From contig NC_092699.1 in the NCBI RefSeq assembly GCF_964275005.1, positions 18,652,901 through 18,716,900 of the forward strand: a stretch of 64,000 nt of DNA, in the 5' to 3' direction. The notes under the pieces are model-generated. The model searched no databases. It was given only the letters and a program-made list of their open reading frames with translations, and was not told the origin of the DNA. Source of the DNA: Diadema setosum (lineage: Eukaryota > Echinodermata > Echinoidea > Diadematoida > Diadematidae). The position numbers and the translations under genes are program-made. Positions 46,555-59,896 of the stretch are shown piece after piece. Within the stretch, counting starts at the first letter, position 1, and each line of letters starts with the position of its first letter.

Positions 46555-48553
46555 TGAGTACCAAGCGGGTGAACACAACAGCTGCTGCACGCTTAAAACA
46601 AGACTACATGAGGCTAAAAAAGGACCCTGTTCCGTATGTAACAGCTGAGCCACTACCCTCAAATATCTTAGAATGGTAAGTTCATGGCACTATCTTAACC
46701 CTGAAACAATAACAAATTTTGATGTTCCCATCCTTCAACTTTGCAGGAAATGTTGCTATGATGATTCAATTTTTTGACAATACCTTATTGGGCTGTATTG
46801 AAGGATGAAGGCAATGGAATAAGTTTGTGGAACATTACTTGACTCTTTTAACATGTGTTCATGTATACATGTCATTCTTATGATGCCGTACATGTACATT
46901 GTAGAGCTTTGAGAATCCTCTACCGTAAGAAGCATCTTTGCAAAGTAGTTAGTTTTCCCCTGCTTTGTTATGTTGTACAGGGGATATCATTATGAACGTG
47001 AGTTATCCTCTGGCAAAGTTTAAGAGCATGTGTTGGAGCTTGATTTAAAAGGAGAGAGAAAAAAAAAAGATCTACAAGAATCCATTTTCTTTTCAGTATC
47101 TACAGGAGCTGTTTTGTTGAATGGTGAGTACCAATGTTTGTCATGTGAAGGTGATTGTCTTTCATGTAGTGTTTCAATCCAGTGATGAGTACAATTGCAA
47201 ATGCGTTGATTGTGATATCATCCTTGCCATCTCTTCTGTTAACTCTCAGGCACTATGTGGTGAGGGGACCCAAGGACACGCCTTATGAGGGTGGTGTCTA
47301 TCATGGCAAGCTTGTATTCCCAAGGGAATTTCCCTTTAAACCTCCAAGCATCTACATGATCACGCCCAATGGCCGGTTCAAGGTTAACACAAGGTAATGT
47401 GATCGTTCTGAGGTGCTGTAATAGTGGATATTTTTGCGCTTGTGCGGGTAAGAAGAGTTCACATATTTTAATTCCGCGGAATCAAGACATCCACCACTGG
47501 AACGTATGTCACGCAAAAATATTCTAGCTAGCTTCTGGTTGCCCAAAATGCGCGAAAATTTCCACTTTTACAGTACTGTACCATACATGCAAAATGCAGC
47601 TGCCTAGTTTAACCCATTTTATACTGAATTGTGAAGTCTCCATAGATTTAATACACAGGTCACTAACTTCCAGCTGGGAAGGGATTGCGTCTTTATTTTT
47701 ACCTGCGAAATATTAATCTTTTTACATATGCCATTTTAAACTTAGATGTAAATTATGTTGTGTAAGAATTGCTAAAGATGGTCACACTATCCTTCATAGT
47801 ATCACAGGTATGCCTCATTGAGAAGACCTACTCATCTGTGAAGTGCAGTTACTTTGTACCCGGCAACAAGAGATAAATTTATACAGAAATTAATCCAGGA
47901 TGCACTCGAGCGTATTATGCATTTCATTGCATTTATATAAAGAATAATCATGTGATATGTGATAATCTGCCGTGGTGATGTGACTTTGAAACCTCGAGAT
48001 TATGCAATTGCTCGTTACTCAGTGTTTTGTAGTTCACAAATGAGATGCTATTCATGAACCATAATCCAATCCATCGCACCAAGAGGCCTAGAATTCTTTT
48101 TAAAGTAAGCGGTAACAAATGGGGAAATGGAAGTTTGTGTAATGAGGACATAGACATCTTTGATTGCTGCAACTCAGATGTTTTGACAGTCATCTACACA
48201 TCATAATATTGCAATTTGTACACATTTATATTTTCTTGCTTATAGGTTGTGCTTATCAATTAGTGATTTTCACCCTGATACATGGAACCCAGCTTGGTCA
48301 GTGTCCACGATTCTAACTGGCCTGCTCAGTTTCATGGTGGAGAAAAACCCAACGTGGGGTAGCATCGAGACCACAGATTTTGTGGTGAGTAAAACGGTCC
48401 AAGGGTTTGCATTGCATTTATCACATTCCCTCACCTTTAAATATCTGACACATTTGTTTCAAAATCAAGTATGATGTTGATGATAAAAGAAGTCTTTTTT
48501 TTTTTTACATTCCCAGATACCACATCCTAATAACTGTAATGGTATTTGGTATC

Positions 48554-48584
<31 letters not shown>

Positions 48585-50763
48585 TTTAGTCTTAGTTAGA
48601 ACTTCCTACAGAACTAACAAGTAATGAGTAGGAAGAGAATTTTCTTGAATTGAGAGGAAAATCAAATGCCTTTTTAACATTTGCTATGGCATCTCCCAGT
48701 GGCTTTGAAATGGAAATACACATGAAGACCATTTATATAGTGACTTTCACGATGAGAAATGAGCAGTCAATGGCGTGTGTTAACCAGCATATCTTTCCAC
48801 TTTCCATATGGTAGGGCTGTAAGACATAATGTGCAAATTTCACTGTTTGGTTGATAATGGTTCTTTCTCCTTTAACATGAAATTCACGTGATAACATGAC
48901 TTTCTGATGTACATAAGGTTAAGGAAATACCAAGTACATATCTTATGAGTTTTGTTGTGTATGTTTCTTACATCCAATAATGATAACAATAAAAAAAAAA
49001 ATTGGATGTAAAGACCCAAGGTTTGTGTACTGTTTAAAAACATTCATTCATGGAGAATGTATATATGTTACTCACTTGGCTCTTTTGCTGAAAAGCACAA
49101 GGGTGGCACATGATGGTGTGATATTAGGATACAAGTTTTGTATGTCAAGATTTTGCTGATGTTATGTGTTTGGGGGTTTTTTTCTGCCTCAGCTGAGAAA
49201 AGCCTTCAATTCTATTTGGTTTTTATATTACTCACAATAGCAACTTTGATGCACACAATTTATCCTTTATCTGCAAAATATGCTACGTTGTAAACTTTTT
49301 TTTTTCCATCACAATAACTTCTCTATTCATGTGATGCATTTACACATTGTATGTTGACTCTTCTCTTCACAGAAAAAGCAGTTTGCCCATGACAGTGGGG
49401 CATTCAACATCAAAAATACAACATTTGTGGAGCTATTTCCTGATGTTGCGCAGGTGAGCTAGTCCATTCCATCAATATGACAAATGATTAAAATGGAATT
49501 CCCAAATAATGTAAGTTCCTAAAAGTTTGAGTTCGCTGTGCCATGTTTCTCTTTTTGGAGCAAAGCCATAAAGTATGAAGCTTTCCTGTCAAGTATCTAA
49601 TCTATAGTACAATGTACTCTAGCTTGTTCAAAAAAAAAGGCAAACAAACACACAAAAACTGTTATTACAGACTCTTAATATGTCACAAGTAATTTTACTA
49701 CTTCCACATAATTTTTTATCAAAAAAAAATAAGTCCACTATGTTATATTTGTGTTAGTTGAAATATGACTTTCTTTGTTAAGAGCAGTATCAAATCATTC
49801 ACGTTGATTTTGATTTGTGTTAGAGTTAGTTGTTTTGTGTGATTTAGTGTCAGATTGTAAAGTTTTTATTGCTCTCACTGATGTATTCAATAAGTGAGAG
49901 CTACAGCATAGTTTACCTTGCAAGACATTTTAAGGTGAGCAATTTTATTTGGATTCATTAATAGCAGAATATTTTAACAAAATCCAGAAATGTTAAGTGT
50001 AGTCAAGAGTTGATGGTCCTTTCAAGAGATGATTTTAAAGGTTTTGATCACATCATGTGAAATCCTTACACCCCTCATAAGTTGCTTAGTGTATAGTGTC
50101 CTGGGTGCACTCCTCTTCATAAGAAATGTACACAGAAATCTACGAAAATGTATTTCTCATGAAACATACAATTTTCTTGGGATAAGTATAGATATGAATT
50201 GGCTCAAAAGCTCTACCTACATGTCCAGGGAAAGTGGACATTTGTGAAAATCTATGTACAAAGCTAGTGATATATGCAGGTATTACATTGCACAGTTGCT
50301 ATACTTGAGAGAAGAGAGCAAGGATTTCATGAAAATTGACAAAAATTGACTATTTTGCATATCCACTAACATTCAGTTTTTATTTTGCATACAATTTTCT
50401 GAATTTACACATTTTTCTGAGGACTGTGCCTTTTTGAACCAAACGCTAGAAAGTCAATGAATAACACCAGAAGAGGAATGTGTACCTGTTAAAATGGTTC
50501 ATTGATCTTTCTGACACCAGGAAATTGCGGAAGCACTGAAGAAAGAGGAAGCGGAAATGAAGCAGCGAGCAGAGTCTGGCTCGCCCCAGGCAACGGACCA
50601 CCATCAGGCGCGACAACGGACGAATAACTTCAATGGTCAGCCTGACCATGCTCCCGGTATCGTGGGAAGCACCATGGCAAATGTACTGGTCATCATCGGC
50701 TTTGCGGCCTTTGCATGGACGGTCAAGTATGTTCTACGGAGCATAGCCAACACAGACCAGTAG
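46555..50763 (+). CDS. UBE2J2: ubiquitin-conjugating enzyme E2 J2, five coding exons
   Basis: Exons: 46555-46675, 47250-47393, 48246-48384, 49373-49453 and 50521-50763 (stop TAG), all with GT-AG introns. The expected protein is about 242 residues (human 259): N-terminal [24 protein letters not shown], then the UBC fold with [33 protein letters not shown] and catalytic Cys at about 91 in [19 protein letters not shown] charged linker leads to a C-terminal membrane anchor at about 214-234 ([20 protein letters not shown]). The family is tail-anchored in the ER membrane and ubiquitinates ER-associated degradation substrates, also on Ser/Thr. Exon 1 holds five A where six are expected (46617-46621), shifting the frame between LK and KDPVPY; conservation on both sides suggests an assembly error or a rare allele. 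A MITE lies in intron 2. Confidence 0.95.
47416..47573. mobile_element. TA-type CTGTA...TACAG MITE, copy 4, in UBE2J2 intron 2
   Basis: CTGTAATAGTGGATATTTTT at the left pairs with AAATTTCCACTTTTACAG at the right. TA follows the right end at 47574-47575; the left flank reads TG. It aligns closely with 57016-57234, including CCGCGGAATCAAGA and GCTAGCTTCTGGTTG-like text. It starts only 23 bases after the exon 2 donor. Confidence 0.75.
48556..48582. repeat. poly(A) run in UBE2J2 intron 3
   Basis: About 27 A in a row, preceded by TATCAAA. It may be the tail of a decayed retroposed sequence or a simple homopolymer. Confidence 0.8.
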
Positions 50764-51901
50764 CTCTCCTGTTAGTCCTCAGATGATTGAATTTGGCGAC
50801 TCAGACTTATGTTCATTTCGCTGTGAGCCAGAAAAGGAGATGTCTGTTTGAGCTGCTGAACCACAGTTTAACACTCATACATACAAAGCAACGCATGGGA
50901 ACATCAAATGCTGTTATTTAGTATTGCAACACATGTGAACACAGCAGACTTCTGATATGGCCTAGCAATTATTTGTATCATGATCGAATGTCTCTGTGTA
51001 AGAAGCGATGTTTGGCAATTTATTCCTGCTTTTCAAAAGAGGAGATGAAATGTTTTAAAGGTCATACATGATGTGGTCAGAGTCTGATTACCATTTGCCA
51101 GGAGCTAAATCTTGTGTGAGATTGTAATATTCATGTGGCAGGTTTTGGGCACTCTCAAAGTGTGAAGAGTTGTAGATAATCCAAGACGTAGCGGTGCTAC
51201 TCAGGCCCTAGCCTATGCCAGGGTTTGAAGCAGAACACATATTTCCCCCTTAAAGGTCTGTAATTTTGGCATGTATACACTGCCTGTAAGCCTTTCTAGT
51301 GCACATTATAGCATAATTCTGCTTGTGAGCTCATGTGTTCTAAATCCTAACTTTATATGGTTAACTAGTTTTGTTTGTTTATGAAAGAAACCACAGCTAT
51401 ACTGTATACTAAGCTGAGCAGCTTAAAAACATATCTGTGGGATCTTAAATTTGTGCTGTGCAATTGCTCACTCATATGTTTTAATATCAATTTACAAAAA
51501 GGACAGAATTTTATTAGACATCTCCATGCACAAAAATCAGTGCAGTAGTACTACACACCATGATCCATTCAATTGTATGGCCTGCATTGAAAGCTACATT
51601 TGTACTAGCATACACTCACACGCTCAAATGAATACTAGGACACATGCACACATTCATACTTCTACTGTAGTAGTATTTATCATCTGACAAAGCACACAAA
51701 TCAACCCATTTAAAATGTGCACAGAAAATTGTTCAGATATTTTTTGCAGGTTTAGAATCTTTGCTGGCCAAATGTAGCCCAAAATCTGCAAAAATGAATG
51801 TGCATTGTACCACAAATATTTCTGTGTTTAAAGTGAAATACACTTATACAGTACAGGCTTTGGAGTCATAGCCATCTGATACCAACCAATGGGTAATCTT
51901 C
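50764..51901 (+). other. UBE2J2 3'UTR and flank
   Basis: Follows the stop codon directly with no further exon. No canonical AATAAA is evident close to the stop; the first clear one I noticed is near 52972. The UTR may be long or use a variant signal. Confidence 0.4.
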
Positions 51902-51994
51902 TTAACCCATTAAGGACGAGTCGCGAGTATACTCAGGCAAGTGTCTGTGGGAAATGCGTGTTGTAGCAAAATGAGCCCGTCCTCATTGGGTTAA
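51902..51994. mobile_element. 93-bp TTAA-flanked MITE, copy 3
   Basis: TTAACCCATTAAGGACGAG at the left pairs with CCGTCCTCATTGGGTTAA at the right, with TTAA at both ends. It is in the opposite orientation to the copy at 22036, judged by the GTTGTAGCAAAATGAG block. Confidence 0.85.
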
Positions 51995-53019
51995 TACCCA
52001 GTGCCCATTCTAGAATGTAATTACGAAATTCTTAGAGACTCAAGTGCCACTCCTTGGTTTGGCAGAACACAGCCAATTTATTATTATTTATTTATTTTTT
52101 TTTTTTTTGCTATTCTCCTATATTATGATTTTTCCAAGATAGTGATATACCATGACCTCAGCTGAAATGTGGTAGTTCTAAAATGATTTAAGCAAAAAAA
52201 AACCAAAACAAATTCTGATCTGTAAAGCTGAAAAAGAAGTTGCCTTTGACTTGAACGTTATCTGCAAGTATTATAAAGAAAAGATTTACTGTTCTCCATT
52301 TGCTGTATTTTGACCCATTGTCTTGCTGTCTTCCCTGTTCACACGTTGCTGTACATGTATGATATATCTGACATTAAGTCACTTCTTTAAAAAAAAAAAC
52401 AGATAGTTGTGACTGTCTATCTGCTGCATCCTTGAGAACAATAACTCTGAATTCATCAGCAGAAGTCATTTACACATTAAACATGAGTAGCTTCTTGCTG
52501 AAATCATATCCACTTTCTTTTCTGTGACATAATTAGTGCCCTAAGTTTTGGTGGTTGGTAACAACACACTGAAAAAGTGGTAGTGATGCCTTGTTTAATA
52601 GATCAGTCCGGTTTCAAGAAAAAAAGTAAATGTTTGTATTATGATTTCATATACTTCCTTGGGTACTTGGTCATCTTAGTGTACAGCAAGTTTATCCTCC
52701 TTTGAAGATGCATATGATACATTGTTGAGGGGGTATCGTAGCGCGTATTAGAAATTCTGTTGTTTTCAAAGTGAACACAAAATTATTTTGTAGCCTTTTA
52801 ATTCTTGCCTTATATTAGTCATGGAGGATTCAGATTCAGTGTCATTTTTTTTTTTCATTTTCCAACATAACAAAATAGCATACATTTCACTCTTTGGTAC
52901 CATCAAGGAAGAACAGAGACAAAACATTTTGAAATGAACAGATTATACAACAGCAAAACATGGCAACTGTTAAATAAATCATCAAAGCAAACTATAATAT
53001 AGTGGACAAAAATGGAGTG
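51995..53019. other. non-coding stretch
   Basis: No supported gene; T-rich and A-rich tracts near 52080-52110 and 52390. Confidence 0.4.
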
Positions 53020-53025
53020 GTAGAG

Positions 53026-53328
53026 CAGAGACTCCAACCCAAAGCACCTTCTGATCTGGAGATTCTCCCGCCCGAAACCCCTAGCAAACGGGAGATTCCA
53101 AGTTGATGTGTGCGAAGCGCGAAATTCCCAGGTTCTAGATGCTCTCTAGTGCTATCTGAGGCTTATTTTTTCTGCATACGATAGCAATAAGTAAAAAAAT
53201 CCTTTCCAACGGGAGACACAGAGCCAGGGCGGGAGAAATTAAATCATAAGCGGGAGAACGGGAGATTTTGCAAAAATGGGTTTTCGGCGGGAGATCTCCC
53301 GTCGAAAACGGGAGAGTTGGAGTCTCTG
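53026..53328. mobile_element. 303-bp TIR element with CAGAGACTCCAAC ends
   Basis: CAGAGACTCCAAC at the left pairs perfectly with GTTGGAGTCTCTG at the right. GTAGAG flanks it on both sides (53020-53025 and 53329-53334), a 6-bp target duplication. The interior repeats CGGGAGATT / AACGGGAGA words. A diverged relative lies around 21509-21865. CAG ends recall hAT-like elements, but the duplication is shorter than 8 bp. Confidence 0.8.
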
Positions 53329-53334
53329 GTAGAG

Positions 53335-55442
53335 TAGGATGAAAAAAAAAATGTCTCCTGCCTTTACATGCAGATTTGTGTACTTCAAGATGGCTGTCCT
53401 GTTTATGCATTATATTCTGAAGACATGACTCAAAAGTCCCTCTAGTCACTGGCTTACATCTTATTACAAAGCACAAACACACAATGGAGCACTGAGGGGT
53501 GACGAATGCAAGAATACTTTGTTACATTGCCCTTTTCTTCCACAATCACAAATATGTTGGATGTGCTAGGTAAAGGAAGTCTATCATAAAACAGTGCCCC
53601 ATGACTACACTTTTGCCTCTTTGAATTGCTGGCAAACACTTTTCCCAAATGAAAAATTATCATAATAATCCCTCATATAATGCTGGGTACAGTTGTAGTT
53701 TGTTTACACAAAATGTTGTTTTTTCACACAAAGTGTTTTTTGTTTTTTCTGATCTTATCAGTCTGTGCAATCTAGACTGTTTAGAAATTATGTATGTTCA
53801 GCCTTGTACACTAGATTTCAGCCAAGTCTTCACAAAGTCAGTTTTTGCTTCAGTAGTTGGACATCAAGTTCTCTAAGTCTTCTGAAATGATCCAGTAAAA
53901 CAGTAGACTGCAAAGAGTTGATAGATATGCTGTGTGTATTGTTTTAGCGAAACTGAACAATTGCTTTTCTTTATCATGAGCTTGTGTTCTCCAAGAAAAG
54001 CCGATAGTGCTATAATGGTAACCTTGTACAGTATGACTAACAGATAGGATCGAGTATGAATCAGAAGAATGAGAAATGATAGGTGTCAGAACAGGGAAAT
54101 GCAGTTGGCTTTTGAAAATTTGATGTGCACTGTGTATTGTGTATGAGCTCCTAGCAGTTTTACTCTCCCTTTGGGTGCTGCATTTAACTATGATAACATC
54201 TATCTGTGACCTTCAGAAAAGTTGAAAAATGCTTGTCATGCCGCTTAGTTCCCAAGTATGGAGTGATGCCACTGGACACCATTTTCATCAGTGTCATCAA
54301 TGTAAAGAATCTTGACCTGCCAATGATGTGGAATTGTAAAGGGGATAATGGTCTCCCTTTGCTCTGCGGTTATCTGTAAATGAGCAGATTATATTCAAAC
54401 ATTCCAAAGTTGTAGAAGTTGCCATGATGCAGTTAGGGAAACCAACAAATGTATGGTTCAGCACTAATCTTTCATCAACCTTTTGCAAGTTGCAAAAGTC
54501 AAATGTTCACAGCAGTCTCAGTTTAGATTTGCTTTGTAAATGGCAGGTAAAATCAACTCTTACTTGCAGGTGCCCATATCATTTAAACCATCACATTTGT
54601 TTCTATTGGCTTAATTTCTGAAAGGTCTACTCTTTCGTAATATGGCAGGCACTCGCGAAGAGGTCCCAAAAATGCCGCAGTTGGAAGATTCCACAGTGAT
54701 ACAGTATGTCTCATAGAATTAAAGACTGTAAATGTTGATGAGTGGAAGAGTTTGAATTTTCCAAAAGTGAACTGATTTCTTCCTTTAAAAAAACAGGGGG
54801 GAATTGTGATGAAATCAGGAAAGGATGTATTCAGGTTGCTTTGCACTCTCAGAGATATGAAGAAATCATGTCACTTTAAGTATAATTGAAGGATGATTTC
54901 TGGCAACAAACTATGTTTCTGACATAAAAGGCTCATGGCTAAAGAAGTCTTTCAGGCTTATTGAACAGGCTATAATGTTAGATCAGGTAAATTATATATT
55001 CATTCCCTGACTTTAAATGTTCATGGATTTCACTTCAGGGCTCATGAAAGATAAATGATCCAGTAAAAAAAAAAAAAAATGTTTATCTGGTAAATTTTCC
55101 CATTTTCATAAGTCCTGTCTCTGAATTACTTACAGTGCTGAGTAGACGTTTTATGTGAGTTTGCTGTGCATTGCCACAAAGCATTCATGTTTGAAAAGAA
55201 AAAGTATTCCCATTGAAATACTTCCCATTCAAAACCTTTTGACTTGGTGTACCAACAAAGCTTTTATTTTCTCTCTTGAAATGTGAAGAAACCAAGCTGA
55301 ATCATCAAATTACCATCAGCTCATTGTAAACTTACTATTGTACAGTAAAAAAAGAGTATTATTATATAATTATCATGTAATTATTCATCTGTATATTGCC
55401 ATTTATATTAGCGATGAGCACACTAGAGGGAGATGACTCATT
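53335..55442. other. non-coding stretch
   Basis: No supported gene; scattered short frames without splice context. Confidence 0.4.
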
Positions 55443-55727
55443 AGGCGTGGTAAGACTGGCAAAAGATCGAGAAGTTTAAGATCGCGATCTTTAAGATCTC
55501 GAAGTTTTGCCAGTGTGACCGCAAACTTCCCATGAAACTTCCAGCGAAACTTCTTGATCTGTTTGCAGGCGGTGAATCCGAAGTGCGAGGCCATTGTCAT
55601 GTACAGATGTGCATTGTTACGTCACAATCACTAGCCATCAGACGGCGCACTCTTGCTTGAACACGTACCAATGGCCCAAACTTCGCGATGTTCAACTTCT
55701 CGATCTTTTGCCAGTCTGACCACGCCT
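55443..55727. mobile_element. 285-bp TIR element with AGGCGTGGTAAGACTGG ends
   Basis: AGGCGTGGTAAGACTGGCAA at the left pairs with TTGCCAGTCTGACCACGCCT at the right, and the inverted match continues inward through AAAGATCGAGAAGTT. ATT occurs on both sides, a possible 3-bp duplication. It contains extra GATCTT/AAGATC palindromes at 55488-55500. Confidence 0.8.
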
Positions 55728-56987
55728 ATTGAGTGGCGCGATGTATTTAATAAGTCCATTAATATAAATGTCAATGTATTAAAGAACAGTGATGATTTGG
55801 GGAAAGTGTACCAGTGCCTTACCAAATAGAAAACCAACTGACATTAGAGACTAGCTGTGTAGATCTTTTGTCCTCACCTTCAAAAGCTAATAGGAAACTG
55901 TGGTAAGCTACCAATAACATATATGGATCATGGGTTATATTATCAATGCTTAAGTGTGCTTTCTGAAGACTTGAACCATTGTGAAGAGGATCATCATTTT
56001 TTTCATATTTTCTGTCATTTCATAAGCTACAAGGCCCTTAGACATCTTAATGTCGTGGATCCTTACAGAAAATGCTAAAGGATTATGAAAGGCGTTATTC
56101 CCTGGATGTGGAGTTCTTTGTGTCTCATTTGGTGTGAAACCACATGGTAATCATATCTTTTCTCTGACAAGTCAACATTAGAGTGAAAAGAAAATCTGAA
56201 ATAGCTCATAACTATCTCACTTATTTAAACAATTTGCACTAAAATATTGATGTGAAACATGTATTACTGAATCTCTCTGGTTCTGTTGTTAATGCCCACT
56301 GTTTGTGCAAGTGCATGCATACATAGTTTGTGATGCATGGCGATACCAGATGTGTGTGTAGAGATGCATACTTCAGAATCAGGTGTGAGCAAATACATAT
56401 CTTTGGTAGGTAACCTTTGTGTTCCAGAATAAGACTTTTTCAACACACATACTGTCATCAGTATATGTCACTGCAGTTTTGTTATAGTGATTAATCAGGG
56501 TTCTGGATCCTGCAGGCCTTTATGGCTCTGAATGGGACTACCCTGCTTTAACAGAAGACTTGGTCAAATAAATTAAGTCACACATTATTTCTATTGGGTT
56601 ACAGGACATGAAATATTCTTAAAACTTTGTGAATGGTTGGGGGGGGGGGGGTTCTGTTTTTTTGTTTGTTTTTTTTTGTTTGTTTTTTTTTGTTTTTTTG
56701 CACATGGGTGATGTCAAAGGTCAAACATCAAAGGTAAACATATGTCTTCATAAACTGGAGGATAAAGATACACACTGGACAGCAGCTATAGATGGGAAAG
56801 CATGCATTGCCACTGGTTAATGGGCTAATCTTAGTATCATGTGTCACCTGTACATCTTCATTGCAACCCACTCGACTCTGCACATTATTGATGCCTGCTG
56901 GTTTTTAAAACTGACAATAGAGGAAGGAGGATGTGGGGATTTAAGTGTGGTGGAGTCAGCATGTACTTTATTGTATTACCGCATGTG
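55728..56987. other. non-coding stretch
   Basis: No supported gene; a G-run followed by GTTTGTTTTTTTT repeats at 56637-56700. Confidence 0.4.
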
Positions 56988-57291
56988 TTAACCTGTTGAA
57001 GACAAGTCCTGAGTACTGTAAAAGTGGATATTTTTGCGGGACTAATTTTTCGCGCTAGGCCGGGTCAGAAGAGTTTCGCGTGTTTTTAATTCCACGGAAT
57101 CAAGATATCACGCACAGGAACGTATGGCAAGCAAAAATATTAGTGTGTTTTTATTTTCGCGCTAGTTTCTGGTTGCGCGAAATGCGCGAAAATTTCAACA
57201 CCGCGAAAATTTCCACTTTTACAGTATACTTGGGCAGGTGTCTATGGGAAGTGCGTGTTGTAGCAAAATCAGTCTGTCCTCAACAGGTTAA
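56988..57291. mobile_element. TTAA-type MITE, copy 4, split by another MITE
   Basis: TTAACCTGTTGAAGACAAG at the left and CTGTCCTCAACAGGTTAA at the right are the two ends of the 93-bp family. Between them the GAGTATACTTGG block is interrupted by the 219-bp element 57016-57234. Removing that insert and one TA restores the usual length. Confidence 0.9.
57016..57234. mobile_element. TA-flanked CTGTA...TACAG MITE, copy 5, nested
   Basis: CTGTAAAAGTGGATATTTTT pairs with AAAATTTCCACTTTTACAG, with TA at 57014-57015 and 57235-57236. This is the best preserved copy of its family, rich in TTTCGCGC and GCGCGAAA words. It lies inside a TTAA-type MITE and so is younger than it. Confidence 0.9.
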
Positions 57292-58528
57292 CGACAGAAT
57301 CAGGGATCTAGTAGTCCATACAGTGATTGCATTGTGAGTATAATTATAGTGAAGCCATGCCTCTGAATCAGTTAGGTGATAAACTTCTGAAGGCATGTCC
57401 ATAGTTGTAAGCTGAACAAAGTGATGTTTTGATAGGGCCTGTGTAAGCGGTTATATGAAAGCTATACAAGAAGTAGAAGTCAGTGTAGAAAGGAAAACAT
57501 GGCAACAATTACAAAATGGAAGCTATATGTATGGGTTATTTGTTGTACTCCAAGTTTGCTGCACCATACTCTATACTCAGTGCATTGGAATAATATACTA
57601 TACAAAGGCTTTGTACGTGTGAAGGTGGTGGAGTTTTACAGCTGTTGAATGCTACTGCAGTGCATAGGTCAAATATGTAATGGCCAAGAAGACATTTAAG
57701 ATTTGTGCAAATATGTCCATGTGTCCATGTCCATGAAAACTATTAAAGCATAATGGCCACAGCTTGACCTATGACCTCTATGTCAGCATGGATGTCTGAT
57801 TAAACATGTGCTCAGTCAAGTCTTTTGTCCAAAGTATCTGTAAGAAGGATGCTTGTTAGTACCATCCCATGTACACCTGTGAATTGAATGATAGGCCTTA
57901 CTGTTTTTATGCAGGAGTGTCTATTGCCGTGTGGGGCGTATCATGTTGGGGAATTTCCAAACATGTTATGCTCACATACTTGAAACAAAAGTTTTTATGT
58001 CGATGAAAAGATTGGTGTTACAGATCTGTTCGGTTTTTTTTCACTGTGCATGTTTTGAGTAGAATGATTCAGTTTCTCTACAACATTTTTAATTGGGCTT
58101 GAGATGCTATGAAGTGAACATGATTCTATGATCAAGATAAATATTCTGGAATGAAGATGGCACAGTGATTACTGCAAAGGCATGTAAAGCTGATCCTTGA
58201 TACCAAGAAAACATCATGTGTGACCATTATGTTCACACATTGACATGGAAATTTATGTGATTCAAAATTTTCCTGCACAGCCCCCAATTATAGTAGACAC
58301 ATGGGAACCTCGTTTTCCTGTAATAAGCTGCTTGGGACCACTGAAATTTCCTCATTATATCAGGCATCTCGTTATATAAAAGTAATGGGACCTGTCAGAT
58401 AACTTCTTTATAATGAGGCTCCACTGTGTCATGTTTATTAGAATAACACTTGAAATCCCCCCCCCCAAAAAAAATAATAATAATAATAATAATAAAAAAT
58501 AAATAAATAAATAAAATGAATAAATAGA

Positions 58529-58563
<35 letters not shown>

Positions 58564-59896
58564 ATCATTGCTAATTATTTATCATTGAAACAAAAGGACT
58601 GACCTGCTTGAAAAGACGTTTGTGCATATCATATGCACTGTAAGAATTTTGGATATCTGTCATTGCTAATACCACAGATAGGCCTATGTGTGCTTCTGGC
58701 CAGCGGAAAAAGTGTCATGGCACATGGCATGAAATCATGATGTGTTGAACATCTGTAACATTTGGAGGATTAGGTTAGCACAGTAGCGCAACAGATGGTA
58801 CAAACGATTCAACTAGTGACCAAAATGTTCCCATCAATAGGATGTTGACTGTGCACCCTGTAGTCCAGCACAGCAGCATCTTTGACAGTTAAATTATATC
58901 AGCCAAATGATATGCTGCTACAGTCGTAGGCTGTATAGACTTTTGCTGAATAGCAGTATTATCTTATTTTCTCATTTGGTTTGCCAAACTATTGCACTGC
59001 ATAGAGGGAAGGTCGGGGCTGGAGATAAAATTGGTGATGTTTTGTTGCATGTTGAATACAAAACAATAATAGTTACTTGGTGTTAGTGCACATGTAGCAA
59101 CCATTTAACAATCTGTCATTTAAAGCATGGGTAAGCACTTACTCCCAGACCTGCAGAGGCACTCATAAAAATGCTCTTACTAACAATTCTTTTTTTCCTA
59201 GAAAACCCATGAAATACTGCAATTTCAGGGGCAAGTTGAAGTACCAAGGTACAGTTTATAGACATTTCTCATGAACTTAATGGCTTTTTAGGAATTAGCA
59301 ACATGCTTTTTACACAATCTTTTTGTTTTCACTCAAGGCTTTAAATGTGATCAAAATCTGGCTCATCAAAATTGCAGTGTACTTGTGCAATCTAGGGCAC
59401 AGTTTTTTTAATAGCCATCGGTGGTTTATCTACAATTGCAGTAGCATTCATGTTTTTTCCCCCTCATTTTCACTAGTTTACTTTTACTGCAATGCTCTAG
59501 CTTAGTGTTACAAAATGATATAGCAGCATGCGAGCAGCGGTTTCAGTCGTATCAAGTAGTCGTCAGTGAAAGTACTCGGTTCATTGTCTTACAGAGAAAA
59601 CTTTTAAGAACATGATTATGAATTGTAGCATATATATATGTAAATAAAGAAGAGATAATTTGATCCTGCACTTGGACATTTCTGTTTCAATTTGTCTATA
59701 CATGTGTAATAAGTAGCTGTCTATGTGAAGGTGACATGTTGCTTCAATCACTTCAGTCACCATGGGTCCATTGAATTCTTTGCCATCTTGAACTCTCACA
59801 CACACACTCAATAAACATTGACAGGTATCTTGATAAGATAAGTTATATGAGGGTGTTTATTTTCACACACACATGAATACAATATATATATATATT
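57292..59896. other. non-coding stretch with a TAAA microsatellite
   Basis: No supported gene. A (TAA)n/(TAAA)n run occupies about 58468-58566 after a short C-run and A-run. A worn CTCGTTATATA-type MITE relative lies near 58300-58430. Confidence 0.4.

Noticed and set aside
46361-46662. Minus-strand frames over UBE2J2 exon 1
   Set aside because: Shadow frames; the plus strand encodes the conserved UBE2J2 N-terminus.
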